NCBI GenBank assembly: GCA_002067865.1
Contig: MVRC01000010.1
Span: 1 to 54,198, forward strand
DNA from: Methanomassiliicoccales archaeon PtaU1.Bin124
Lineage (GTDB): Archaea; Thermoplasmatota; Thermoplasmata; Methanomassiliicoccales; UBA472
Direction: 5' to 3'
DNA: 54,198 bases
Shown: positions 9,685 to 19,200 of the stretch, in pieces
How positions within the stretch are numbered: the stretch's first letter is position 1
Layout of the letters: every line of letters begins with the position of its first letter
The notes under the pieces: generated by a model
Databases searched by the model: none
What the model saw: the letters and a program-made list of their open reading frames with translations, nothing else
What the model was told of the DNA's origin: nothing
Made by a program: the position numbers and the translations under genes

Positions 9685-10317
9685 ATGCCGCAGAGCGAAG
9701 TAAAGCCGACCCGGTCAGAGCTCCTCGAGATCAAGAGGAAGATCAAGCTGACCAAGTCTGGCTATAAGATCCTCAAGATGAAGCGGGACGGCCTCATCTT
9801 GGAGTTCTTCAAGATCCTCGAAGAGGCAAAGGTGGTCAGGGAGAAGGTGACGACGCAGTACGATGTGGCGATGGAGAAGATCGCCATAGCCGACTCCGTC
9901 GACGGCGTCATCGCGGTCAAGTCCGCATCCTTCGCGCTCAAGACCAAGCCGGAGATCAAGCTCCGGTCCAAGAACGTCATGGGGCTGGTGGTCCCGGAGA
10001 TCGAGGCCACCTCCATCAGGACGCCCATGGACCAGCGCGGCTACGGCGTGGTCGGCACCTCCGTCTACATCGACGAGGCGGCCAAGGCGTTCGAGGACCT
10101 GGTCGAGACCATCATCGAGGCGGCCGAGATCGAGACGACCATGAAGAAGCTTCTCGACGAGATCGAGAAGACCAAGAGGCGTGTGAACGCGCTTGAGTTC
10201 AAGGTCATCCCCGAGCTGCAGGCCTCCGAGGCGTTCATCCGCCTCCGCTTGGAAGAGATGGAACGCGAGAACACCTTCCGTTTGAAGCGCGTCAAGCAAA
10301 AAGCAGCCAAGGCATGA
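9685..10317 (+). CDS. atpD: A-type ATP synthase subunit D
   Basis: A 210-residue central rotor shaft, the archaeal counterpart of F-type gamma. It begins with the usual PTRSELLEIKRKIKLTKSGYKILKMK helix (quoted in part) and ends with a second long helix, VNALEFKVIPEL through ENTFRLKRVKQ. The two termini form the coiled coil inside the A3B3 head. A GGTGG-type site precedes the ATG. Its TGA overlaps by 4 nt the ATG of a small membrane-protein gene that continues the operon. Confidence 0.95.
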   Translation: MPQSEVKPTRSELLEIKRKIKLTKSGYKILKMKRDGLILEFFKILEEAKVVREKVTTQYDVAMEKIAIADSVDGVIAVKSASFALKTKPEIKLRSKNVMGLVVPEIEATSIRTPMDQRGYGVVGTSVYIDEAAKAFEDLVETIIEAAEIETTMKKLLDEIEKTKRRVNALEFKVIPELQASEAFIRLRLEEMERENTFRLKRVKQKAAKA

Positions 10318-10460
10318 GAGACCTTGACGACTTCCTAAACTCCTTCGTCAACACCCCAGAGAAGCGGGCGAAGCTGCTCCGTTATTTCTGGGTGATCTCA
10401 CTTTTCATGCTCGTGCTGGGCTTCTTCTTCATGATCCTGTTCTGGGACCGCGGCATCTGA
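10314..10460 (+). CDS. Small single-span membrane protein ending the ATPase operon
   Basis: A 48-residue protein too short for standard ORF calling. Its ATG overlaps the atpD stop in an ATGA, which strongly implies coupled translation. Residues 1-20 are charged (MRDLDDFLNSF, then PEKRAK). Residues 21-44 form one very hydrophobic, Phe-rich helix (FWVISLFMLVLGFFF in part), and the tail is WDRGI. The Arg/Lys-rich N-terminal flank predicts an N-in topology. Methanosarcina mazei's aha operon is known to end with a small hydrophobic gene, ahaG, after ahaD, and this gene sits in the same place. Homology cannot be judged by eye. Its TGA abuts the stop of the opposing polB with no intervening base. 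Confidence 0.75.
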   Translation: MRDLDDFLNSFVNTPEKRAKLLRYFWVISLFMLVLGFFFMILFWDRGI

Positions 10461-11924
10461 TCAGGAATTGAAATCGACGACCTGGACCAGACCATTGCCT
10501 AGGTGCACCAGCATCAGCTTGGCAGGGTCGGGATTGAAGTTGTGCATCTTCTGGAAGGTGGTCTGCGACTGCCACGTGGAGGCGTTGATCAGCCTGACCC
10601 CATTGTAATGGTCGACCCCAGCTCCATGCACATGGCCGGTAACGAAGATGTCGGGCACCTGATCGATCGCCAGGAAGTCCTTCTTCTCCGGCGCCAGCGG
10701 CGTCCTGCCGCCGTAGATGGGGGCCAGATGCCGGCGTTTCAGCATCTCCTTCATGGCACCGATGGGATTGGCATAGGAAAGGCCCTTCACCGAGGCCATC
10801 AGGTCGTCGAAGCTCTTGCCGTGATAGGAGAGGATGGTGCGTCCTTCCACCTGGAAATAGGATGGATTGCCCAATAGTATGGTGGACGAGTCGAACATCT
10901 TGGCCAGCTCGCCGGAGAAAGCTGGCTGCGGTTCTGCCGGTCTCACGGCATCGTGGTTCCCTGGCTGCACGATGATATGGATGTAATCGGGGATGTCCTT
11001 CACCAGTTCGGAGAGCGCATGGTACTGGTCGAAGATGTCGTCCAGCTCCAGCTCCTCCTCCTGGTTGGGGTAGACGCCGATGCCATCGACGCAGTCCCCC
11101 GGGATGACAAGATACTCCAGGCCGATGTTGGGCGCCTCCTGGCGCACATAATCGATCATCTCCTCCCACTGCCTGCGCAGGAAAGTGTTGCTGCCCACAT
11201 GCACATCGGACATGAAGCCGATCACGGAACTGAGGTCCCTTCTCTCCATGCCGCTTCCATGGGGCACATCGGGCCTTATCAGCGTGTCAGCGCGCAGCTT
11301 CTTGTCCCTGGATATGGGCTTGCCGATGATCCCGATGACCTCATCGGGAAGGATGGATTCGTTGGCCAGGCGGGACTCCTTCGGAATCATGACCGTGATC
11401 TTGCCTGTCTCGTCCTCCTTGTCGAGGCAATCACCGCCGGAACGGCAGTCCTTAACTTCATTGACCATGCCGATGATCTTGACGCTCTTCTCCACCATCA
11501 GGCGGTTGGAGTCCAGGGCGCGGTCGATGGTGGTAGAGCCCACCAGGTCTCTTCGCCTCTGCAGCAACCCCTTCAACGTCTGGAACCGGTCCTGGAAGTA
11601 GGTGGCGAAGCCTTCCACCGAGGCGTTGCAATCGCTCATGCCGGTGATGTCGCTCAACACAACGATGTCGCCGTTGGCATATTCCTTCGGGCCCATGTCA
11701 TAGTCCGTTGCGGCCTCCTCGGTCAGCCTGGCATCCCGGTCAGGTTCGATGATGCACACCTTACGCAGGTGCCCCATGGTTATGACCAGGGGCCTTTCCT
11801 CCATGCGGTCGATGCAGCCCCGGGCGAAATTGAACGGATTGGACTGGGCGAGCACGAATCGTTCCGCCTCAGGGTCGAGAATGTATCCGTCCCGGGCCAG
11901 CTCATCGATGACATTCTCACGCAT
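10461..11924 (-). CDS. polB: DNA polymerase D small subunit (DP1)
   Basis: A 487-residue small subunit of the archaeal replicative polymerase PolD. It carries the 3'-5' proofreading exonuclease in a calcineurin-like phosphoesterase domain. An N-terminal helical region (1-60) precedes an OB-fold-like stretch (about 145-220) and the catalytic domain. The metal-binding motifs are all intact: SDVHVGS (239-245), GDCVDG (276-281), GNHD (322-325) and GHVHGAG (430-436). The enzyme should therefore be active, unlike the eukaryotic B subunits. The large subunit DP2 is not in this window. It is divergent from the UPF0201 gene. Confidence 0.96.
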   Translation of the reverse strand: MRENVIDELARDGYILDPEAERFVLAQSNPFNFARGCIDRMEERPLVITMGHLRKVCIIEPDRDARLTEEAATDYDMGPKEYANGDIVVLSDITGMSDCNASVEGFATYFQDRFQTLKGLLQRRRDLVGSTTIDRALDSNRLMVEKSVKIIGMVNEVKDCRSGGDCLDKEDETGKITVMIPKESRLANESILPDEVIGIIGKPISRDKKLRADTLIRPDVPHGSGMERRDLSSVIGFMSDVHVGSNTFLRRQWEEMIDYVRQEAPNIGLEYLVIPGDCVDGIGVYPNQEEELELDDIFDQYHALSELVKDIPDYIHIIVQPGNHDAVRPAEPQPAFSGELAKMFDSSTILLGNPSYFQVEGRTILSYHGKSFDDLMASVKGLSYANPIGAMKEMLKRRHLAPIYGGRTPLAPEKKDFLAIDQVPDIFVTGHVHGAGVDHYNGVRLINASTWQSQTTFQKMHNFNPDPAKLMLVHLGNGLVQVVDFNS

Positions 11925-11977
11925 CTGGATTGCGATGGGGAGCCTGACTTTAATACTTATTCTTCCTATCGAGCATC

Positions 11978-12364
11978 ATGCTTTCCGTGACGGCGCGGAC
12001 GCCGCTCTATCCGACGGAGGACGCCTCCAAGGTCATGAGGGCGCTCCTATTCCTGTTTCCCAATGGCGAGGTGGAGGAATCAAGCGATATGCTCGAACTG
12101 CGCACCGACGATATGGCCGCGTTCATGGAGAACATCCGCAGATCGAGGATCCTGGATGCGATACGATCGGCATTGAGGCAGGGAATGGATGGAAACAGAA
12201 CGGTTTTCCTCCTGAACAAGCAGGTGGCCTGTGCGGGAAGGATCAGCCTGACCGAAGGGAAGGTGCCGCTGGGCAGCATAGAAGTGACGATCGAATCGGA
12301 AGACATCGAGAAAGCGATTGACCGCATTGCACCGATGACAGTGAACGGGGAAGAGGTCCAATGA
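11978..12364 (+). CDS. UPF0201 family protein (predicted RNA-binding)
   Basis: A 128-residue protein matching the archaeal UPF0201/COG1931 pattern: the start VTARTPLYPTEDASKV, an aliphatic LFP segment, the phrase FLLNKQVACAGRI, PLGSIEVTIE and a terminal IDRIAPMTVNGEE. Members are small alpha/beta proteins proposed to bind RNA and have been annotated as exosome-associated; no enzymatic activity is established. Its TGA overlaps by 4 nt the ATG of the next gene, so the two form an operon. It is transcribed divergently from polB across about 50 bp, which includes a TTTAATACTTATT box. Confidence 0.78.
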   Translation: MLSVTARTPLYPTEDASKVMRALLFLFPNGEVEESSDMLELRTDDMAAFMENIRRSRILDAIRSALRQGMDGNRTVFLLNKQVACAGRISLTEGKVPLGSIEVTIESEDIEKAIDRIAPMTVNGEEVQ

Positions 12365-13122
12365 TCGCCCTCTCCTCCCCCGCTCTCAGCCTGATGCCCC
12401 TGGCGGAGGCCATTGAACTGGTCGCCAGGGATTTCAAGGCCTGGGAGATCGTGGGGGAGGGAAAACATTTCCTGCCGGACATCGAAAAGGAACTGGCAGG
12501 GTCGCTGCCTTCATATGAATTGGAGATGTCCGTTCATTCGCCGCTCAGCGACATCAACATCGGCAGCCTGAACCCAAGGCTCAGACAGGCTGCGTTGAGC
12601 GACGTGCTACGGACCGTGGAATGCGCTGGCAGGCTAGGATTGAACCCGATCACAGTCCACCCCGGCTTCCTTACGCCGTTGGCCTATTTGGACAGGGAAG
12701 GGGCGAAGAGCGCGACCAAGGACTCTCTGCGGCTGATCGAGAAGGCTGGAAAGGAACATGGGGTGACTGTGGCGCTGGAGAACATGCCGGACATGCCCAT
12801 CTCGATGATCACCACACCCAAGGCCTTGAAGGAATTGCTGGATGGAACGGAGCTCAGCATATGTTTCGACATAGGCCATGCTCACACCACTCACAACGTC
12901 GATGCTTATCTGGAAATGCACGACCGGTTCGCCAACATCCATATCCACGATAACGATGGCAGGTGGGACCAGCATCTTCCGATCGGCATGGGCAGCATCG
13001 ACTTCCCGCCCATCCTGAGGAGGCTGGCATCTTACAAGGGACGATATGTGATAGAGGCAAGGGAACTGAAGGAGGCACCTGGTTCCCAGCAACGCCTGAA
13101 AAGGCTGTTCTCAGAGCTTTAG
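12361..13122 (+). CDS. Sugar phosphate isomerase/epimerase-like TIM barrel protein
   Basis: A 253-residue member of the xylose isomerase-like/AP endonuclease family 2 TIM barrels. Metal-ligand motifs of the fold are recognisable: MSVHSPLSDIN, ITVHPGF, VALENMPD, ICFDIGHAHTT and IHIHDNDGRWDQHLPIGMG (given in pieces). In this family such residues bind a divalent metal at the barrel mouth. The real substrate cannot be inferred; endonuclease IV-like DNA repair and sugar epimerisation share this fold. The missing Zn-cluster pattern and short length favour an isomerase. It is coupled to the UPF0201 gene by an ATGA and overlaps the opposing protease gene by 4 nt. Confidence 0.8.
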   Translation: MIALSSPALSLMPLAEAIELVARDFKAWEIVGEGKHFLPDIEKELAGSLPSYELEMSVHSPLSDINIGSLNPRLRQAALSDVLRTVECAGRLGLNPITVHPGFLTPLAYLDREGAKSATKDSLRLIEKAGKEHGVTVALENMPDMPISMITTPKALKELLDGTELSICFDIGHAHTTHNVDAYLEMHDRFANIHIHDNDGRWDQHLPIGMGSIDFPPILRRLASYKGRYVIEARELKEAPGSQQRLKRLFSEL

Positions 13123-14435
13123 TCCTTCTTACCGCAACGAGTGCAAAATAGCGCTCCATTATCATATCTGGCCTGCGTCCCTCCACACTGTTTGCAGACG
13201 AACGCTGGAACCTGCCCGTGGTAAGTGATGGGTGGTTCGTTTTGTGCCGGGGGTGGAGCAACATTCTGCTGGCCCTGCGAGTACATAACCGGGGCGGGGC
13301 TCGCCTTCTTTACCAGACCTTTGTCGCCCATGAAATCATAGATGCGGAGTAGATAGTAGATGAAGCACGCCAGCCCAATGATGATTATGGCTATCTCCAG
13401 CAGTCCGATGGCCACACCTGAACTTACCGACTTCCCCGCCGCATAATATGGCATGTTGAGGTAATCAACAAAGAAGTGCAGCATGATCGACGCATACAGG
13501 CCATATCTGATGAAGAGGTAGCCCAATGCCAGGCCGGAAGCGAAGGTCGGGATCAGCTTGACCGCGTCCCAACTGGATAGATGGGCCAGGGAGAACATCA
13601 GCGATGAGAAGAGCAGCAGCGCGATCTCCAATTTTCCCAGTTCGAACCCGCCGCCCAGCAGATATCTCTTCGGAGACCTCATCTTCTTCGTGGCCAGATG
13701 TATCACGAGCAAGGGCAGGCCGATCAGCATCACGCGGGACACGATCTCCTCCCAGACCGATGCGCCGGCCAGCGACAACAGCAACGCCCACAATGACTGA
13801 TCGAAGTCCGGAGTGGTGATGCCGATGCCAGCGATCTCGGCTACGATATAGACCAGATAGGTGAAGAAGACCGTGGCGAACATGAGCGTGGCCGTCACGA
13901 ACAGGGGGCTGTGCCCCTTCTCCGGCATCTTGCCGCGCAGCTCATTGAGGAACGGCTTGAAGCTTTCGCGGCCCATGTAGAGGAAAGATATAATGATGGC
14001 CGAGGCAAGGAAGACATAGAACCCGGCCAGTACTATACCCCCGATCCTGTGCAGGACAATCAGCCAGGGCACGATGATGAAGATGGGATAGGTGTGGCTG
14101 GACGTCTCCGGGAAAACGATGGTCGTGCCCCATATCATCAGACCTATGTTGAGTATGCACTCCAGCACGAGAACGAGGATCAGCCAGGCAGTGGCGATGC
14201 TGGTATAGCGGCGGAACTTCTGGAACGGGGTCTCCCTGTCAAAATATGCGTACGGGGGCGGGTACATCACTGGCGTGGTTTGGACGGGGACCTTCGAGGC
14301 GTGATGAGCAGGACGTTCTCCGGTAGATGTCGAAGCACCGCAGTATTGGCAGAACTTCGAATCGGATGGCAGCTCCCGCCCGCAGTTGGAGCAGCGGAGA
14401 CCATCAGGCGACCGTTCCGGTTCGGACCCCTCCAT
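13119..14435 (-). CDS. CPBP (CAAX-protease-like) membrane protein with zinc ribbons at both ends
   Basis: A membrane protein of about 438 residues. Near the N-terminus is a double-CXXC ribbon (CSNCGRELPSDSKFCQYCG). Seven or eight hydrophobic helices follow, and a second ribbon ends the protein (CKQCGGTQARYDNGALFCTRCG, in part). The core carries the CPBP glutamate pair in SVWEEIVSRVMLIGLP, with later histidines in SLAHLSSW and HFFVDYLN. These are the motifs of Abi/Rce1-type intramembrane proteases. Two flanking zinc ribbons are an unusual arrangement. The open frame begins at 14489, but a TATA-like TTAAAAATAT lies inside it at 14459-14468. I prefer ATG 14435, which has a GGATGG upstream. Confidence 0.82.
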   Translation of the reverse strand: MEGSEPERSPDGLRCSNCGRELPSDSKFCQYCGASTSTGERPAHHASKVPVQTTPVMYPPPYAYFDRETPFQKFRRYTSIATAWLILVLVLECILNIGLMIWGTTIVFPETSSHTYPIFIIVPWLIVLHRIGGIVLAGFYVFLASAIIISFLYMGRESFKPFLNELRGKMPEKGHSPLFVTATLMFATVFFTYLVYIVAEIAGIGITTPDFDQSLWALLLSLAGASVWEEIVSRVMLIGLPLLVIHLATKKMRSPKRYLLGGGFELGKLEIALLLFSSLMFSLAHLSSWDAVKLIPTFASGLALGYLFIRYGLYASIMLHFFVDYLNMPYYAAGKSVSSGVAIGLLEIAIIIIGLACFIYYLLRIYDFMGDKGLVKKASPAPVMYSQGQQNVAPPPAQNEPPITYHGQVPAFVCKQCGGTQARYDNGALFCTRCGKKD

Positions 14436-14617
14436 GGTCGCTTCCATCCTACCATTCATATTTTTAATTGCCGGTTTCACCCGGACCATGTATGGTCAGT
14501 CCAATTTTTGCACTATCTGGATGGCCAGCGAGGCCTTCTCCAGATGTCCAGAATCATGCAAACTTTTAATATGCACAGGGGTGTTTCATTTCAAAGCCCC
14601 GCAATGGAGGAAATGAT

Positions 14618-14872
14618 ATGGAAGATGATGGAAAGGAGAAGAATGTGACTTTCATAACCATTAGTGCAGAAAAGATCCCCTTCGGGCGGAACAACTTCAT
14701 CGAGGTGGCGAGGAAGCGCGCCAAGACCGCCGACGGTGGGGAGAACGAGTTCATCTCCTTGTCCCGGGGTTATTACCTTCCAGACGGGTCCGAGAGGTTC
14801 AAGAAGTCAGTTACGATCCCGGACGACCCGCAGATAAAGAACTTCGTGATCGAAAAGATCAAGCAGATGTAG
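14618..14872 (+). CDS. Small conserved-looking protein of unknown function
   Basis: An 84-residue soluble protein that I do not recognise. It starts with an acidic/basic stretch (MEDDGKEKN), then a predicted beta strand VTFITISAE. A central basic region (VARKRAKTADGG) precedes FISLSRGYYLPDG and a C-terminal helix, FVIEKIKQM. The basic centre and beta-rich core could suit a nucleic-acid-binding protein; this is a guess. Expression signals are clear: a TATA-like CTTTTAATATG near 14563-14573, a GGAGG site before the ATG, and a hairpin/T-run terminator just after the stop. It is thus a monocistronic unit. Confidence 0.75.
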   Translation: MEDDGKEKNVTFITISAEKIPFGRNNFIEVARKRAKTADGGENEFISLSRGYYLPDGSERFKKSVTIPDDPQIKNFVIEKIKQM

Positions 14873-14889
14873 ATCTGCCAGATCTAAAA

Positions 14890-14926
14890 AGGGCTGGTAC
14901 GCCCTATCACATTTCCCCCTTTTTTT
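14890..14926. terminator. Bidirectional hairpin terminator
   Basis: AGGGC (14890-14894) pairs with GCCCT (14901-14905) around a 6-nt loop. On the plus strand a pyrimidine tract ending in seven Ts follows (14914-14926). On the minus strand the same hairpin is followed directly by TTTTT. It therefore can serve both the small gene on its left and the CYTH gene on its right. The only other convergent pair in the window that is not overlapping or abutting at its stops is the VOC gene and tRNA-Gly. Confidence 0.6.
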
Positions 14927-15431
14927 GGATTATCAGCTCTAGGTAAGAACGGATCTCATTCCCCTCGATCCCAAGCCGATGCTTAATATCCTCGACCCTA
15001 ACCAATCCCTTCTCAGCATCCTGCCCAGAGAACTCCAGTTCGACGTAACTGCCCAATCCTTCGACCTGGTCCAGGCAGACCAGCACATCGTCCAGAACGT
15101 ATTCCTTCCGAACCTTTCGCACTTGAATGAACTTGACGAATCCCAGACGCTCGAGAACCGTCCTCATCTGCTCCATCGGCACAGAGAATTCGATCTCTTC
15201 TCTGGTCTTCGAGCGGGCATCCATCTTTGGTCCTTTGTAGGTCAGAACCTGGGCGTTTCCGTCCATCCTCAATCGCAGCGCTTCGTCCGTCACACCGAAG
15301 TCACGGCAAGGGTGTGCCATGTACAGGTCCTCCTGGGCCTTCTCTGTGACGAACACACCTCCCAGACCGACCAACCTGGTCTCTATCGACCCTAGGTCAG
15401 TAACTGGCACTTTCACCTCTATCTCCAACAT
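14907..15431 (-). CDS. cyaB: Class IV adenylate cyclase / CYTH-domain protein (CyaB-like)
   Basis: A 174-residue CYTH protein, the fold shared by class IV adenylate cyclases and thiamine-triphosphatases. The signature EIEVKV opens the protein at residues 3-8. The tunnel residues include RLR (about 52-54), YKGP, REEIEF, VRKEY, and the acidic CLDQVEGLGSYVELEF stretch, which chelate metal and triphosphate. In most archaea the substrate is unknown; triphosphate hydrolysis is at least as likely as cAMP production. It is a single gene divergent from the cobalamin adenosyltransferase gene. Confidence 0.85.
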   Translation of the reverse strand: MLEIEVKVPVTDLGSIETRLVGLGGVFVTEKAQEDLYMAHPCRDFGVTDEALRLRMDGNAQVLTYKGPKMDARSKTREEIEFSVPMEQMRTVLERLGFVKFIQVRKVRKEYVLDDVLVCLDQVEGLGSYVELEFSGQDAEKGLVRVEDIKHRLGIEGNEIRSYLELIIQKKGEM

Positions 15432-15485
15432 CGAGATGTGATATGGCGGTCGTCTACATAAATGCCAGCAGGTAAAGGAACCTAT

Positions 15486-16040
15486 ATGATGAGCCTAGCC
15501 GATGTGCAATCCATGGGCGCGGAGCTGGGGCTGGTCCAAGTCTATACTGGCGAAGGAAAGGGCAAGACCACTGCAGCCTTAGGCCTGGCCCTGCGCGCAT
15601 GGGGCCATGGCCTGCGCGTCTGCATCATCCAGTTCATGAAGGTGGGCGAGGACTATGGGGAGGTCATCGCCTTGCGGAAGATCGAGGGGATCGACATCTA
15701 CCAGTTCGGCTCGGACCATCTGGTCTTCGAAGGGGAGCAGACGGACGAGGATATCGCGTTGGCCGAGAGGGGCCTGAACCTGGCAACGGAGGTTCTGGAA
15801 TCCAATGAATATGACGTCCTGATCCTCGATGAGATCAACGTCGCGCTATATTTCGGGCTTTTGAGCGTCAAGAACGTTCTTACTATGATCAAGAACCGTA
15901 GCGGCGGCATGGAGGTCGTCCTCACGGGAAGACATGCGCCAAAGGAGGTCCTCGGTATTGCAGACCTTGTTACGGTGATGAGGGCAGAAAAACACCCTTA
16001 CGATTCAGGTGTAGTTGCTCGAAAGGGTATCGAATTTTAA
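15486..16040 (+). CDS. cobO: Cob(I)alamin adenosyltransferase (CobA/CobO type)
   Basis: A protein of about 184 residues that transfers adenosyl from ATP to cob(I)alamin or corrinoid precursors. The modified P-loop GEGKGKTTAALG is near the N-terminus. It is followed by IIQFMKVGEDYGE, the acidic LILDEINVALYFGLL motif and VLTGRHAPKEVLGIADLVT. The frame is open from ATG 15462, but AAAGGA at 15472-15477 sits correctly for the ATG at 15486. The gene stands alone among plus-strand genes. An adenosyltransferase implies the cell makes or salvages corrinoid cofactor. Directly at the stop codon a 10-bp unit, CGAATTTTAA, is repeated in tandem. Confidence 0.93.
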   Translation: MMSLADVQSMGAELGLVQVYTGEGKGKTTAALGLALRAWGHGLRVCIIQFMKVGEDYGEVIALRKIEGIDIYQFGSDHLVFEGEQTDEDIALAERGLNLATEVLESNEYDVLILDEINVALYFGLLSVKNVLTMIKNRSGGMEVVLTGRHAPKEVLGIADLVTVMRAEKHPYDSGVVARKGIEF

Positions 16041-16085
16041 CGAATTTTAATTATCCCTTTTAATAATCCCTATTTTGATAATATT
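16031..16085 (+). terminator. T-rich terminator region after cobO
   Basis: Several T-runs (ATTTTAA repeated, CCCTTTTAATAA, CCCTATTTTG) follow the stop codon inside an AT-rich gap of 163 bp. Archaeal termination often needs only such U-rich stretches. No strong hairpin is visible. The remainder of the gap, up to 16203, holds TATA-like sequences (TATCTATATATG, ATAATATTCATATAG) that should drive the giant surface protein gene. Confidence 0.45.
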
Positions 16086-16203
16086 ATCTATATATGTAAC
16101 ATCTGGCCATCATTTATCCAGGAAGAAAAAACCTCATAATATTCATATAGTGGTGAGGTGCATAGATGTTGATTAAGAGCGATAGCTGCCCCTTTCAGAG
16201 GTC

Positions 16204-19200
16204 ATGTCGATGTCGTGTTCAAAGGCGAATATCAGGAAAGCTAAGAAGGCCGTCTCTGATATCATAGGTAATCTTCTGATCCTGGCGATCACGGTCACCT
16301 TGTTCTCGAGCGTGCTTTTCTTTGTCGTAAATCAGCCAGCTCCGCAAAATACCACCTATGCGGAGTTGCAGTTCACTCAGCCAGTGAATGCAAATGAAAA
16401 CTTCTGGGTGAATATCACACACAAAGGTGGCCAGATTCTGGCGAATGAAACCACACTGATAATCATCAATATCAACACGACAACACCGATGGCCCTTCGT
16501 ATCTCATCGAGCACGCCCAGCATCGGCAGCACCTGGACCACAGGTGAGACATGGTGCTATAATTTAGGGGCAGGATATGGAACATCGAACATCTCTGCTA
16601 CCATTGTCGACACCCAGACGAACAACATCGTCTGGCAGTCCGATCTGAATGGCGGGCAATCCAGTGCCTTCTCTCCGATCATCAGTTATAAGGGAACGAC
16701 CCCGAACCCCGCGGTCTCAGGAGTCGCGCCGGAATTCTATGCCTATGTGTTCGACCCGAACGGGGACTCTCTCACAGTGACATTGAACATGACCAATCTT
16801 GGCATCGCCGGTGAGCGGGTCATGTCCGATTCCGACAACGACAACATATATCGTCTGACTTCGCCAGCGGCCGCTGCCGTGGCTTGGAACGGTAAATATG
16901 TGGAGATCACGGCCACCGATTCCACCGGTAAGATAACCAAATCCAGACTGTTCCTCTCTGTCATCACCAGTGGTGGGGGCAGCAGCAGCGATGACTTCTG
17001 GGATAGGTACGGACAATGGTTGGTCGATGGAACTTACCCGCCAGATGCTAGCGGAGGAGAGAGCAGCGGTACTGATGGATCGTTCGGTACATCGTTCTAT
17101 TACGTCAGGAACGCAGCTGATTACAGCATCACAAGGAATTTCAATTCGACCACTGACAGGATATTGGTCGAATTCTACAGTGATTCGTTGCAGAACCTCG
17201 CCATCGAAAATACTCTGATGGTGCTGGACTCAGCCGGCAAGGAGGTCAAACCACAGACGTCATATTCTGCTTTCGGCTATAGTGGTGTCTATGGTACGAT
17301 CTACAAGTACACTTACACCTTTAACGCACCAGATGACAGCGGGATCTACACCTTGAGGATCAAATTAAGGGACAACATCGGGACTGTCATCAACCTAGTA
17401 GATAACATCATCATCAACAATGCTAACACACCGAGGCTGGTGTTCTACAAGGTGAACGAAGACAACTCGATCACCCAGACGAACAGCTTTAACCACACTG
17501 ACACGATCCTCCTCAGGATCTACACGAAGACCACTGGAGCCGATATCACCAAGGTAGGTTTCAGCGACATTGAGATAGCCGATTATTCCGGAAAATATGT
17601 CATAAAGCTCGCGTCCATAACGCCAAGCGTGTCCCCGGCGGACCCGCTGTGGAGCGGGGCGATCACCCAGATCTTCAAGACGGCCGGTATGAGCGCTCTC
17701 CGGGATGCCGACTCTGATATCACCACCGGCATCTATTCCATTCAGATCAAGCCTCTGCTAGCCACTCAGGGATGGTGGCTATCTGGCCGTAACAGTTACT
17801 CATGCAAGATATCCATCTTCACCGACACAGATGAAACGTATGAGCAGATCAGCAAGCAGTTCAACATCTCGGCACCGACATCTACCACAGATATCATAGC
17901 AAGTGTGGGAAAGGGCTCTTTCACATGGAGCGCTTCGGGGGCGTCGTGGTCCGACAATTCCATAGCTTGGTATTCGTTCAAGGAAGGTTCCAGCCAGTGG
18001 CAGAAGTTCGTCATCGATGATTCGTCCTATAAGGGCCCATTGGGCATGTGCCTGACGGATATGGACGGCGATGGATACAAGGATCTCGTGGTCGGGTTCC
18101 AGGACACTGCGGTAGCGGTCGCCTGGTATAGGAATATGAACGTGGATGGTAGTGTATGGTCCAACACTCCGACACTGATCGCGAGCACGTTCGATGCCAA
18201 CCCTGGAACTCAGGCCGCGGGAGGAACCAGCAAGGGTTTGGCGGATGAGGACACTACCGTCTGGTCACATTATGTTTCACCGTGGTTGGGGGAACAGTCC
18301 AACAACTTCTACCCAAGCGGCACAACATATGTCTGTACCAACGAGATAGCCACAGCCATTAGTGCTGGCGATCTGGACCACGATGGATTCATGGATATTG
18401 TGGTCAGCTTCGTTCACTCAGTAACGTATTCCACCGCTGGAAGTACTGGAAGTGCGGATTACTCCAACTCATTCGGTATGTTCTTCAACAGGGGCATCCG
18501 GATCTACTGGTCCGCCTCGCCAGTGGACACTTCGACCCTCCTATACAGTACCAACGACTGGATAACCAGCAACAACGCTAATGATAACTCGAACCCGGGT
18601 GCGATGGACCTGGCCGTAGATGACCTCAATAACGATGGGTGGGACGACATTGTTGCGGTCTACGAGACCGGTACTACCAAGGTCTGGTTGAACCAGTTCC
18701 CCAAGCAGAGCTCTGCGGATTGGACCACGATGAGGACCGAGGCTTTCGGTGCCGGCTCGCTCATCACCGATATCCCGGTCGTGGATGGAACCACTCCCTG
18801 GGGTAATTACGCAGATTCAAACCGCGTTTGGCCTAAGCTTGAGCTGGCAGATGTGAACGGTGACACCTTGGTCGATATCATTCGCACATCCTCGGCTAAC
18901 ACGAAGGTGACAATATTCTACACCCAGTCCAACATGGATGCAGAGAAGATAGCATTTGTCACTGCCGAGAGCGGTACGGCCTTGAGGACCAATGACATGA
19001 ACAATCTGAAGGCCGTCGATGGTGCATTGGAGGTCCTGTCCGATTCATTCGCTTCCGGTGTGAACGCACCATATTATGCCGTTCAAACAAGTTCGGATAA
19101 CACCGGCGGTACGATCGGCAACCTCGCGAACAATGATGGAGTCTACTATACTGTAGCAGGAGTGAATGGAAACCCGAAGAAACAGATGAACCTCAACTTC

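Noticed and set aside
10953-11990. 345-codon frame antisense to polB
   Set aside because: The polB reading shows intact phosphoesterase motifs over the same bases; the antisense product shows none.
14873-14886. AGATCT repeated around the stop of the 84-residue gene
   Set aside because: A 6-bp palindrome occurring twice is short; it adds little to the adjacent, stronger terminator hairpin.
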